Assembly (NCBI GenBank): GCA_021464245.1
Contig: JADCRB010000069.1
Span: 3,110,895-3,174,894 of the forward strand
Reading direction: 5' to 3'
Source of the DNA: Carallia brachiata
Taxonomy: Eukaryota > Streptophyta > Magnoliopsida > Malpighiales > Rhizophoraceae
DNA length: 64,000 nucleotides
The position numbers were made by a program, and so were the translations under genes. Shown piece after piece: positions 12,548-22,618 of the stretch. Each line of letters starts with the position of its first letter. The stretch's first letter is position 1. The notes under the pieces are model-generated. The model searched no databases, had not been told where the DNA came from, and worked only from the letters and a program-made list of their open reading frames with translations.

Positions 12548-13015
12548 TGTTAGAACATAAAAGAAGGTAAAATTAGAAATGAAAGAATTGTTTCAAGTTG
12601 TGTAACAAACGCCACTTTCTTTAAAGCAAAATTCGCCCTCACTAAATTGCAACAGAGGTATAATGGAAATTCCCTCACAGGATAAAATGAAACACATTCG
12701 ATTGCAGGTTGTAATATTGAAATCGAGCTCTCGAGAAGTTATTGTAATATCCAAAATTACTCACAAAATATATAAGGATTTTTTTATCTTCTCTATATCT
12801 ATGTGAATGCCCACATCACATATTTTTAGGGAGAATAATTAGGTAGTTATTTGGTTAAGAGATATATCTTTTTAGTTCAATGGACACGACTCTTCAACAT
12901 GTCCTTTCATAAATTGACACGACTTTTCGACGTGTCTTTCCATTAACAGACTCAACTTCATAACTACCAAATTAACTATAAGACACAACTATTTATTTTG
13001 AAATTTTCCCCAACA
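12548..13015 (-). repeat. 5' LTR of the Copia-type element
   Basis: Starts TGTTAGAACATAAAAG and ends CCCCAACA on the plus strand, matching the LTR at 9940-10407 base for base in length. The TATA-like box has changed to TAAAAATA here. Confidence 0.85.
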
Positions 13016-13020
13016 ATATT

Positions 13021-13744
13021 TATAACAAAAAATTGATTAAAAATACATTATTTTTGTTATAAGTATTAATTATTTATTTACATAAAATAATTAGTTGATT
13101 CCTATACATCTATTTCGTATTAAATTTTGTTCGGTGTTTACATTTTCTATTTTTAATATAATGATAAAGAGACATTTTGGGTGGAGTTTGACTGGACGGA
13201 GCAGAACCCGATGAAGATAGACTAATTCTTCGAGTTCTTAAAAACCGATGAGAGCACCCTACTCCTCTTCGGCAGACTAATCTACTCGTGGGAGTTGGAG
13301 GAGATTATACAAGTAATTAACCCCGCTATGAATTTGTGGTCTTTTATTGGGGAGCAAAATCAATCATCCACTTCCCAAACAAAACTTAAAACATGCGAAA
13401 TTGTCGGAATGAACGGAGGTGATACCTATATTGAAATGCAATTGAACGAGCCATTGTCGATTCCGATAGACGATGCATGAACAATCCTGTTCAGAACTGA
13501 TTAGGTTGACTGATTGGAATTTTTTCACCAGTCATAAATTTGGACGCAGACATGTCACCTACTTTTTTTTTTTTATTAAAAAATTAATTAAACTATCTGT
13601 TATATTAAAAATAATTCTTATATTTCTATAAATTTTATAATCCTTTTCAAGATAATAATTTAGTAAGAATTTAATTTTACGTTTAGAACTTATTGATTAC
13701 TGTTTAATTGTAAACGGCAATTGAAAAGCTATTTAGTAATTGAT
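13021..13744. other. Intergenic; weak ORF of unknown nature at 13295-13480
   Basis: A slightly GC-richer patch (about 13170-13490) holds a 61-codon plus-strand frame, but the frame upstream is broken by stops and I recognise no family. It may be a relic of a transposon or gene. The remainder is AT-rich with nothing to report. Confidence 0.3.
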
Positions 13745-15262
13745 TGTTGATAAGGATGTCCAATGGAAAAGTAAGCTCAAACAATTTTTTTTGTACTATA
13801 GATTCCTATGGATTTGTAATTACAATCTATCCTGGTCTTGTTTCCACGAAGGTGCCTTTGGTTTTCATGAAACCGAAAAATAAGGCATGGCTTCTTTATC
13901 TTTCTTTATCTTCTTCTCTCGTCCAGTCCTTCTACAAATGTTATCTCTTTTGCTTTGTGTTCTTTTCCAGATGGAATGATTCCAGCTGTACAAAAAAAAA
14001 AAAATTATTACTGACAGTCACTTTTTATTTTTTCTTTTATAGACATTAATCAAAAATTAATACATCAATACTTTTCAATAACATTTCTGTAGTATTTTTG
14101 ATATTTAAATTTTTAACAATTAATAAATATTTATCACGTAAGCAGCAACTATAAAAAAAAATAAAAATATTTGTTATTAATAAAATAAAATAAAAACTAA
14201 CAAACTGCACCAAAAAATAAACTGTACCAAAAAAAAAACTCAAATGATTCCAGACATTAAAAAAAAAAAAAAAAACTGATGATGCGAAAAGCAGGAGCCG
14301 TACCCGGCCCATTCCCTAAAAAAAATGAAAAACAAATGGAGTTTTGGATAAGAACTAATATATTGATTGGTTAGCAAAATATAACTCTTCTAAATCTTAT
14401 TATCATAATTTGCAAAAATTTGCTGGACAAGAAATGGTATTTTCAAATTTTTGTTTTTTAGCAAATAAGGTTCTGAATAGTTATTTAATTACTTAACAAT
14501 AATTTTTAACAACAATTTAATTAATCACTACAATATTTTTAAATTTATTAACAACTAAATTTATAATATAAATTGGTAACAATAATAATAATAAGTAACA
14601 AGTAAATCAAAAAAATTTAAAATTTTTAAAATAAAAATTTAAATTCTAACTGCCAAATAATTGACAGAACACAAATTTTTCGTTACCTTTTAATTAGATT
14701 TGCCATTAGAAAAGAAAGTAAGAGTAAATTGAGAAAACCAATGCAAAATATACTGTTCGTATCGGAAGAGAATTGAGTTGGAAAAAAAAAAACTAGAAAA
14801 AAGAGGTATTAAAAAAAGCGTTGAAGCCAATAAAAAAAGCACACATGCATGGGAGTACAAATGGAAGTACAATGTCAAAATAATCCCAACCTCATCTCTC
14901 TTTCTGTTTTCTTTTTAGCAAACCTCATATCTTTTATTTTAATTTACTGTTCAATTAGTTATAAAATTTTTTATAATTTTTATTCATATATTTTTTTATA
15001 TACAATTTAAATAAAAAATTTTATTTTTTTATTTTTTTGCTCACAATAATTTTTTTTTATCTAAATCTCACAATCTAAACTAAACCATTAAAGAAAACTA
15101 CATTTGCAAAGAAAAGTATGCGGAATTGTGTGAAGCAGCTTGTGGAGTCTACCTAAGTTAAATAGTCATGGGCCGACGCCTCTGTGGTCCAAGTCAACTT
15201 TTTTAACATTCAATAGTCAAAATCTTACTTGTACGAAAAAACAAGTGGGCAATCTCCACTTT
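13745..15262. repeat. Segmental duplication, copy A
   Basis: Collinear with 16134-17790. Shared blocks include GTCCAATG.AAAAGTA.GCTC at the start, CCACGAAGGT, the GATGATGC...CAGGAGCCGTAC block (about 14280), GTCATGGG.CGA.GCCT and GGTCCAAGTCAAC near 15185, and ACAAGTGG near the end. No reading frame is conserved between the copies, so the duplicated unit appears non-coding. Confidence 0.75.
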
Positions 15263-15492
15263 TTGTTCTATTGATCCGTAGGTGATTTTTTAAATAAATT
15301 ATAATATTAATAAATTTAAAATTAACATTATATTACCCACAAACAAATTGACAAGTAAAAGAGACTATTGTCTCTCAAGTATTAGTACTAAAACTTAAAT
15401 TTTCGTTGAATATAAAAAAAATATATCAGATTACTATTAAAAATAATTAATATCAAAAGTATTTGATAAGTTATCTTTTTCCTTACTAATTA

Positions 15493-16133
15493 TTAGGCAA
15501 ATATATAGATTTCACCAATCATCTTTAATTTTTTTTGAGAATTTTGCCCACAATGTTCTTATATTTTAAATTCTACCCTATGTGTTTCTACCGTCAATCA
15601 TTTACACTATTCTCCGTTAGTTGGCCGTTATATTTAACATTTAACAGTCTAAATCATCGTTACGTCATATAATTTAAATGACATATTAATATAAAGTAAT
15701 GACCTGACATCTAATAAAGTGATGATCTGTCATACCTCGTCCTTTTTTTATTAGTCCTGTTCGGACATTTGCTTATTCTAATCTATACAGATAACAAACT
15801 CTCTATTTTTATTTGTACTTTTAACTTTATAAAATTATAAATAACATTTTATTTTGATTTTTTTAAAAGTCACAATATTTGAAAAAATTTTTTAAAAAAA
15901 AATTGTTAGATGTCAAGTTATCATTTTATACTAATATGTTATTTAAATTAAATGATATGACGATAATTAGACTATTAAATATTAAATTTAATGATAAATT
16001 AACAGAAGAGGATAAAAAAGATTAACGGTAAAAATATTGAAAGTAAAATTTAAAATATAAAAATATTGTAAACAAAATTTTCAAAATCATTAAGGATAGT
16101 TGACGAAATTCATATATTTAATTAAGGCGTCCA
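15493..16133. mobile_element. MITE with long terminal inverted repeats, between the two duplicated segments
   Basis: The left end (from about TTAGGCAAATATATAGATTTC) is matched, in reverse complement, by the right end (GAAATTCATATATTTAATTAA). The pairing continues inward through GAGAATTTTG/CAAAATTTTC and a shared TATATTTTAAATT block, giving imperfect inverted repeats of roughly 100 bp. The centre is AT-rich and non-coding. The ends are approximate and no exact target duplication was found. Confidence 0.6.
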
Positions 16134-17790
16134 ATGCAAAAGTAGCTCAAACTATTTTGCCGATTGCTATTGTTTTGCAATTACAAATCTACCCTTATCT
16201 TTTTTCCACGAAGGTCCTTTTGGCTTCATTGACACCCAAAAATAAGGCATGATTTCTTTTTCTTCCTCAGTCTTCTTCTCTCTTGTTGCTTTTTGATCCT
16301 TTTCAGATCTAATGATTCTAATTGTACCAGAAAAAGAAAAAAAAAACTTGTACCAAAGAGAAATCTAATGATTCCAAACATTAAAAAAAAAAAAAAAATC
16401 CCGATGATGCCAAAGCCAGGAGCCGTACTCTGCCCATTCCCTAGAAATGGAAGATAAATGTAAATTTGGATAAGAACTAAAATCAAATTTAGCAAAAATT
16501 CATTGGACAAGAAATGGTATTTTCAAATTTTTGTGTTTTAGCAAATAAGATTTCTAAATAGTCATTTGATTATTTAACACCAATTTAATTAAATAATAAT
16601 ATTTTTAAATTTATTAACAACAATAATATATAATAAGAATCAATAACAACAAAAATAATAATAATAATAATAAGAATAATAAGTAGCACTTTAACCAAAC
16701 AAGATCTTCAACTTTTAAAATAAAAATTTAAATTCTAAATACTGAAATAGTTGATAAGAACACAACTTTTTCCATACCCTCTATTTGGATTTACCATTAG
16801 AAAAGAAAGTGAAAGAAAATTGAGGAAACCAATATAAAATCTGCTGTTTAAATCGCAAGAGCATGGAGTTAGAAAAAAAGAAAAAAGAAAAAAGAAAGAG
16901 GTATAAAAAAAGCATAAAAGCCCAAAAAAAACACCATCCGTACACATAGAAGTACAATGCTAAAATAATTCCAACCTCATCTATTTTATTTTAACTTATT
17001 ATTCAATTAGTTATAAAGATATTTTTATAATTCTATTTATAATTTTTTATATAATTTAAATATAATTTTTTTTAATTATTTTCTAACAATTCTTTTTATT
17101 ACTAAGATATCCCAATCAAAACAAACTATTAAAGAAAACTACATTTGTAAAGAAAAGGGTAGCGAATTGGGTGAAGCCGCTTGTGGGTTCTACCTAAATT
17201 AAATAGTCATGGGACGAGGCCTATGTGGTCCAAGTCAACTTTTTAACAGTCAAAAGTCAAAATTTTTCGGGAATAAGTATTTTTTTATCTTAAATTTTTG
17301 TATTTTTTTTAAATTTAAATTCTAAATTTTTTAATTTTTTACTAAATCAGTCCCTCTGTTTATTAAAAGTGATCAATCTATTAAAAAATAATTTTAACTT
17401 TACAAAAATTATTTAAAAAAGATTAAATATATGAATTGAATGTCTTTTTTATCAAAAATATACATGTTACCTATTTAATTCCTATATTTGTTGATTAAAA
17501 AAATATTTAATATGTATATTTTGTTGATAAAAAAAATATTTAATTCATGTATTTAACTTTTTAAAATGAAGTTTATTAAGTTAAACTCATTTATTAATGA
17601 GTTGACTACTTTTTGTGACTTCAAGGACTAATGTAGTAAAAAATTAAAAAAGTTTAAAACTCAAATGAAATGTCAAAAAAATTTAGAATTAAACTGTAAA
17701 AAACCTAAAGGTTTGGGACAAAAAAAAATGCTTATCCCAAAATTTTCGTGTACAAAAAGACAAGTGGACACTCTCAACTTTTTGTTTTGT
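16134..17790. repeat. Segmental duplication, copy B, carrying a later MITE insertion
   Basis: Collinear with 13745-15262 over its whole length, except that the MITE at 17269-17738 interrupts it. Divergence by substitutions and small indels is substantial. It begins directly after the MITE at 15493-16133. Confidence 0.75.
17269..17738. mobile_element. MITE, Mutator-like, 470 bp, with empty site in copy A
   Basis: Ends GGGAATAAGTATTTTTTT and, reverse-complemented, GGGATAAGCATTTTTTTT, with similarity continuing inward for about 100 bp. It is flanked by AAATTTTTC (17260-17268) and AAAATTTTC (17739-17747), a 9-bp-type duplication. The matching position in copy A (about 15225) lacks the insert, which is direct evidence of insertion. 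A second copy begins near 63700. Confidence 0.75.
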
Positions 17791-20250
17791 CTTTTTTTAC
17801 TCTTAAATCAAAATTCAGCCTTCCATCTGTCTTATTTTAAAAATTAGTCCAATTTCTTTTTATTTTATTCAAATCGACGCTTCATGTTGTTGTCGTTACG
17901 TAATTTAGTCTCTTTCTATTTAGTTTTTTGTTAAGTAGCTCCGCTTAAAGAGTATGTCGATTGGTCTTTGTTGAGCCAACCGTCACTTCATTCAAAACGA
18001 TGACCTGATAATTTTTTAAAACAATTAGAGAAAAGGGTTTTTCCAAAATTTTGAAAAATCTGAAAATTATTAAAAAATATGAAAATTCCAAAAAAAGAGA
18101 AAATTATCCTATGAATCCAAAATTTTTTAAAAAGAATCTAAAAATTTCAAAAAATCTAAAAATTTCAAAGAAAAACTGAAAATTCCCAATAACATCTGAT
18201 AAAACTGAAAATTCATCTTTTGCTCTTTATTGTTGTCGCTGTTCCCCTCTCTACCTCTGTCTCTTTTTTCCTTCTCTATGTTCTCTCCATCTCCTGATTC
18301 TCTCTCCCTCTCGCATTCTTGGAATTTTCATTTTCAAAAAAAATTTTGTATTATTTTAAACTTTTAAATTTTACTTGAAAATTTTTTCCTGATTTCTTGT
18401 TTGGAATTTTTGGATTTTTGTGAAATTTTCAAATTTTTTTTCAAAAGTTTTGAGAATCTTTTTGGAGATTGTACATAACTACGTGGGAGGTACAAGCTTC
18501 CAGAAAACCATGCTCAAAGTCTGTGGACGGAAAGTTCGTACCAAGTGGTTTCCTTCTTTACGAGTTGTTTCGGATTGGGAGCTAGGCCCCTGTAAGATAA
18601 ATAAAGACATTAGATAACTGTTTAGGGTTCACATTCTAATACTTCAGCCGTAGATAATTTTAGAAGGACAAAGAGAATGTTTCCCAAAAAAAAAAAAGTT
18701 ATGTAACATACACAAAAATAATTATAAAATTAAAATATAATTAAATCATAAAAAATTTATTAACTTAAAAAATAAATAAATTATTAAATTAATTATATTT
18801 TTTTCACATATAGTATGTTTACCCAGTCTTACCTTCTTAAAATGAATTGATTACCTTGAGTTTGCCATAGCTTGAGGTATTTATAAGACTTTTTAGAGTG
18901 TGTTTTTATGGCCTGATGCGGAAGCTGCGAGTCATGCGTTGCGCATTAGCCAAATCCTTTTGGGGGGTAGTGCGGGAGTTGGCTCCTGACAAAGTTTTTG
19001 AGTGAGCGACGCTGATTCAGATACCGTTAGTGGCGACGCCTGTCTTGGTACGAGTACGAGGGAACTGCTCGTGTATGCGACTTGTCCGGGGAGGACTCAA
19101 AACACTGGGTTCAGTCATGTCCGTCTCCAGGTCGCGAAGTTACTCTTTGCGTCCGCGCGATTTGTACGGGTTTAGGCACACCGGACACCGCACCATGGGC
19201 CTGTCCAGTTGTGATAATTTCCTTGTCACCTTGGGCCTGGTGATTCGTACGATTTATTGATTTAATGCTATATGACAAATATGTTGTATACTAGCAGGCG
19301 CTGGTACAGATAAAAGGAATCAATTACCGTTTAATTAAATGTTTCGAGTTTGAATTTCTACGAATACAGTCGCGGTCTCAGACTAAAAAAAAAAAAACAA
19401 ATATGTTGTACCACTGACCCCCCTTATGACCAATAAATAAATAAATATATTGTATCACATATAAAAAGAAGTTATTTATTAGAACATTTTTAATAGAAAT
19501 TATAATATAATTTCAAAAAACAACAAAAAAGATTTATTATTTTAATATTTTTTTCAACTACAAACAAGTCCATAAATTTAGTTAAAAAACAATATCTTAT
19601 TTCTACTTTATTCTGCCAAGTTCATATAGACAAAAGGGGAAGAAATTTGAAAAGGGGCTAACATTGAAGGCTGCAACTATAATTAGTAGTTGCAACTTGC
19701 AACAAAATAAAATATTGCCTTTTGCTCGAAATTAATTAATAGAGCTCAACAAAATTCTCCATGACGAGGGTTTTGAATTTGCATAAAAAAGTGCCAAATT
19801 ACAGTTGATGCACTAATAGATTAATCCCACATTTTTAGCATATTCACATTGTTTTTTTTTTCATCAACAAAAAAGATATATTACAGATGTGTTAGTTATT
19901 ATGTCAATTGATTGAGGTTGGAGTCATTTCTTTATGTCGTTATTCACCTTTTTTTTATAAAAAAAAATTAACGATTCTTATATTATTAAATCTGAATAAA
20001 TCTCTCACATTTTAAATTATGATATTAATAAATTCAAAAAAATAAAAACCGTATTCTTACCGTATTATAGAACATGCAACGATAAAGAGACCCGATAAGC
20101 AAATCAAATCACTGATCAGTAACCCTCCTCAAGTGGTCACGTCTGATGATTCTTGGGTAGGAGGGCATAGGGTTTAATGCTGCAATATTTCTAAATATTA
20201 AATATAAAAATAATAACAATAATAATAAATAATAGAAACGACGCCGTGCG
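17791..20250. other. Intergenic region with a GC-rich island (about 18890-19260)
   Basis: 17791-18880 is AT-rich with several TTTC/GAAA tracts and no gene. About 18890-19260 is GC-rich with many CpG; its plus-strand frame at 19030-19260 resembles nothing I know. Reading the other strand, TTATAAATACC lies at the island's lower edge, so a solo LTR is possible. A B-box-like GTTTCGAGTTTGAAT followed by poly(A) at about 19345-19397 may be a SINE tail. 19400-20250 is plain AT-rich DNA. Confidence 0.35.
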
Positions 20251-20252
20251 CT

Positions 20253-20575
20253 CCGTACATATATAGGTGGATAAAAATCGCGAGGTTATTTCTATTTCTT
20301 TTTGTCTGGTAGCAGCAGCTTGTGGAAGGAACAAAACAAATTAAAACAAACCCTAATCACCCACTTTATTTATTTATTTATTTATTTATTTTCCTTCAGT
20401 TTCAGTTTCAGTTTCAGTGTTTTCCCTCCTTCGATGACTGCCTCTCTCTTTCTCAAATCCCTAAATTAAAAATAGCAACAACTAAATTAGAGCTGACAAA
20501 AAAAAGGAAAAGAAAAAAGAAAAGGAAAAACAATTAAGGGAAGAAATTGAGAGTAGAAGACAGACAAAACAAAAC
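20253..20575 (+). promoter_or_regulatory. Core promoter and 5' leader of the RNA-binding protein gene
   Basis: A TATA-like ACATATATAGG at about 20257-20267 is followed by a pyrimidine-rich leader holding (TTTA)n at about 20365-20391 and four copies of TTTCAG at about 20398-20418. The start ATG is at 20576. The transcription start is inferred. Confidence 0.5.
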
Positions 20576-22618
20576 ATGGATTCGGACGAAGGGAAGCTAT
20601 TCATAGGAGGAATCGGTTGGGAAACGACGGAGGACACACTGAGAGACCACTTCAACCAGTACGGCGATGTCTCCCAGGTTGTTATCATGCGCGACAAGAC
20701 CACCGGACGCCCTCGTGGCTTCGGTTTCGTCGTTTTCTCCGATCCTTCTCTTCTCGATCGCGTCCTCCACGACTCCCACACCATCGACGGCCGTACCGTA
20801 ATTCCCTCTTCTTCTTCTTTTTTTTTTTTTTGGTTTCTTTCTTTTGAAGTTGATAATAACTGAAGGCCATTGTCGGATAATTGGAGGCTGTCTCCTTCCC
20901 TCCGCCGCTATTTGTGTTCTTTGTACATTGGTTTGTTCCTTAATGTTTTGTTCTTTGGTTTTGTTTTCTCACTCAAATTAGGGTTTTTGTTGAGAAAAAT
21001 TTTTTTTTTTTTTGTGGGGAGATGGGTTTCATTGTTTTGGGCTTGGATTTGAGGTGGTTGCTTGCTTGTGGTGATTGGGTGTTTTTCTTTTTTTTTGTTT
21101 TTATTTGCTTTTGATTGTCTATTTCCGGGTTGAACGAGCCTGCTGCTTTTGTCTCTGTTTATTTGGATTCTCATTGGTTTTTTGAGAAAAAATTGTGGGG
21201 GCATGATATCAGTAGCTGATTTCCTAGAAACTCTGCTGATAAGGTTGTGGGATGGCTACACCATGGCTTTTTCGGTTGCAGTAAACCCTAACTTACTGAT
21301 GAATATATTATTAAAATATAGATTATTCTTTGTCATTTGTTGCTGTCATTCATCTGCAGTCGATTAATTTTGGGTTGCTCTGCTTTCGGTTGCCGGTGGA
21401 ACCAGACTAGGTTTGTGTCTTTAGTAGTTCAAGCTGTTTGAGTGTATATTTGAAAAGGACGGGTGTACAAATTCTGATGATTGCTGTTGTGGTTTGTGTG
21501 AATCTTTGTTTCTTGAAACATAGAATGATTGAGCTTTTTACTTTTACTCTTATGGGTAATCTTGTGATCTTTCTGCAAGTGTGTGTTTGTGTGTGTTCTG
21601 TTGCTTTCTAAGTTTCACATTCGTGATGCAGGTGGAGGCAAAAAAGGCTTTATCTAGAGAAGAACAACACAGCTCCACTAGATCCGGAAGTCATAACGCT
21701 GGTAGAGGCTCTGAAAATGGTGGAAATTTTAGGACCAAGAAGATTTTTGTTGGCGGTTTGCCTTCCAGCCTGACAGAAGATGGATTCTGTCGGTATTTTG
21801 AAAATTATGGTCCTGTAACTGATGTCGTAGTAATGTACGATCAACATACTCAGAGGCCTCGTGGCTTTGGATTTATCACCTTTGACTCCGAAGATGCAGT
21901 TGATAGAGTACTCCACAAGACTTTTCATGAGTTGAATGGTAAACTAGTAGAGGTAAAGCGAGCGCTCCCAAAAGATGCATTTCCTGGTAGTGGGGCTCGT
22001 GGAGGGGGCTATCAAGGGTCTGGTGCTTCTGGTGTCAATTCAAATTTGGGTGATGGTCGAATGAATGGAAACAGATATATGCAGGCTCCAATTTCTGCTG
22101 GTGGATACCCTCCTTATTCTGTCTATGGTGCGGCACATTATGCTTATGGAATGGCAAATAGTGGAGTTGGTTATGGCAGCTATGGGAGTTTTGGTGTTGG
22201 TGCTTATGGAAGTGGAAGCACTGGTTTTGGTGGCCCAACAGGGGCATATGGCATGACCGGTACCTTGAGGAGTGCGTGGGGAAGCCAGACTCCTTCCAGT
22301 TATGGTGCTAGTTATGGTGGTTCAGCTTATAGTGCAAATGTTGGATATGGGGCCACAGCTCCATGGAATGCTTCTGGTAGTGGCAATTCTGTGTCTGCTC
22401 CTATGGGTCCATCGCCAACTGGAACTTCTGGGTATGGAAATCAAGGATATGGCTATGGTCATTATGGTGGAACTGATGGTTCTTATTCTAATGGTTATGG
22501 GGCTACCAGTGCCCTTGTTGTAAATGGCCCAAATAGCATCAGTAGCAGTGGAGATAGTGGGTTTGAGCGCCAAGCGAGTGGGAGTGCCTATGCGAGTGGT
22601 GGGAATAATGGGAATTAA
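20576..22618 (+). CDS. RNP1: hnRNP1-type RNA-binding protein (two RRMs, Gly/Tyr-rich tail)
   Basis: Exon 1 is 20576-20797 and exon 2 is 21632-22618, phase 0, giving 402 aa. RRM1 is at residues about 7-75 (RNP2 LFIGGI, RNP1 RGFGFVVF) and RRM2 at about 105-180 (IFVGGL, RGFGFITF). The remainder is a low-complexity Gly/Ser/Tyr/Ala tail rich in YG repeats, typical of proteins that enter RNA granules. Plants use such nuclear-cytoplasmic proteins in pre-mRNA processing and mRNA transport, and the family responds to stress. The 834-bp intron lies at the end of RRM1. The frame ends earlier than is usual: the bases after the TAA at 22616 can be read as a further family-like tail (see findings). Confidence 0.9.

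Larger units (their letters stand above)
9940..13015 (-). mobile_element. Complete non-autonomous Copia-type LTR retrotransposon
   Basis: Two direct repeats of exactly 468 bp (9940-10407 and 12548-13015), each TG...CA, are flanked by the perfect 5-bp duplication ATATT (9935-9939 and 13016-13020). Read on the minus strand, a purine tract (AGCGGGGGAT) directly precedes the 3' LTR at 10407, and the LTR has a TATA box (TATAAATA, about 10212-10220), so the element is on the minus strand with its 5' LTR at 12548-13015. The 2.14-kb interior has no gag, protease, integrase or reverse transcriptase reading frame, so it depends on proteins made elsewhere. The primer-binding site is not the usual initiator-tRNA-Met match. 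The LTRs have diverged visibly, so the insertion is not recent. The Copia assignment rests on the G-rich tract and LTR layout. Confidence 0.85.

Noticed and set aside
13295..13480. 61-codon ORF as a real small gene
   Set aside because: The frame is short, has no conserved motif and no promoter or partner exon; kept only as a note.
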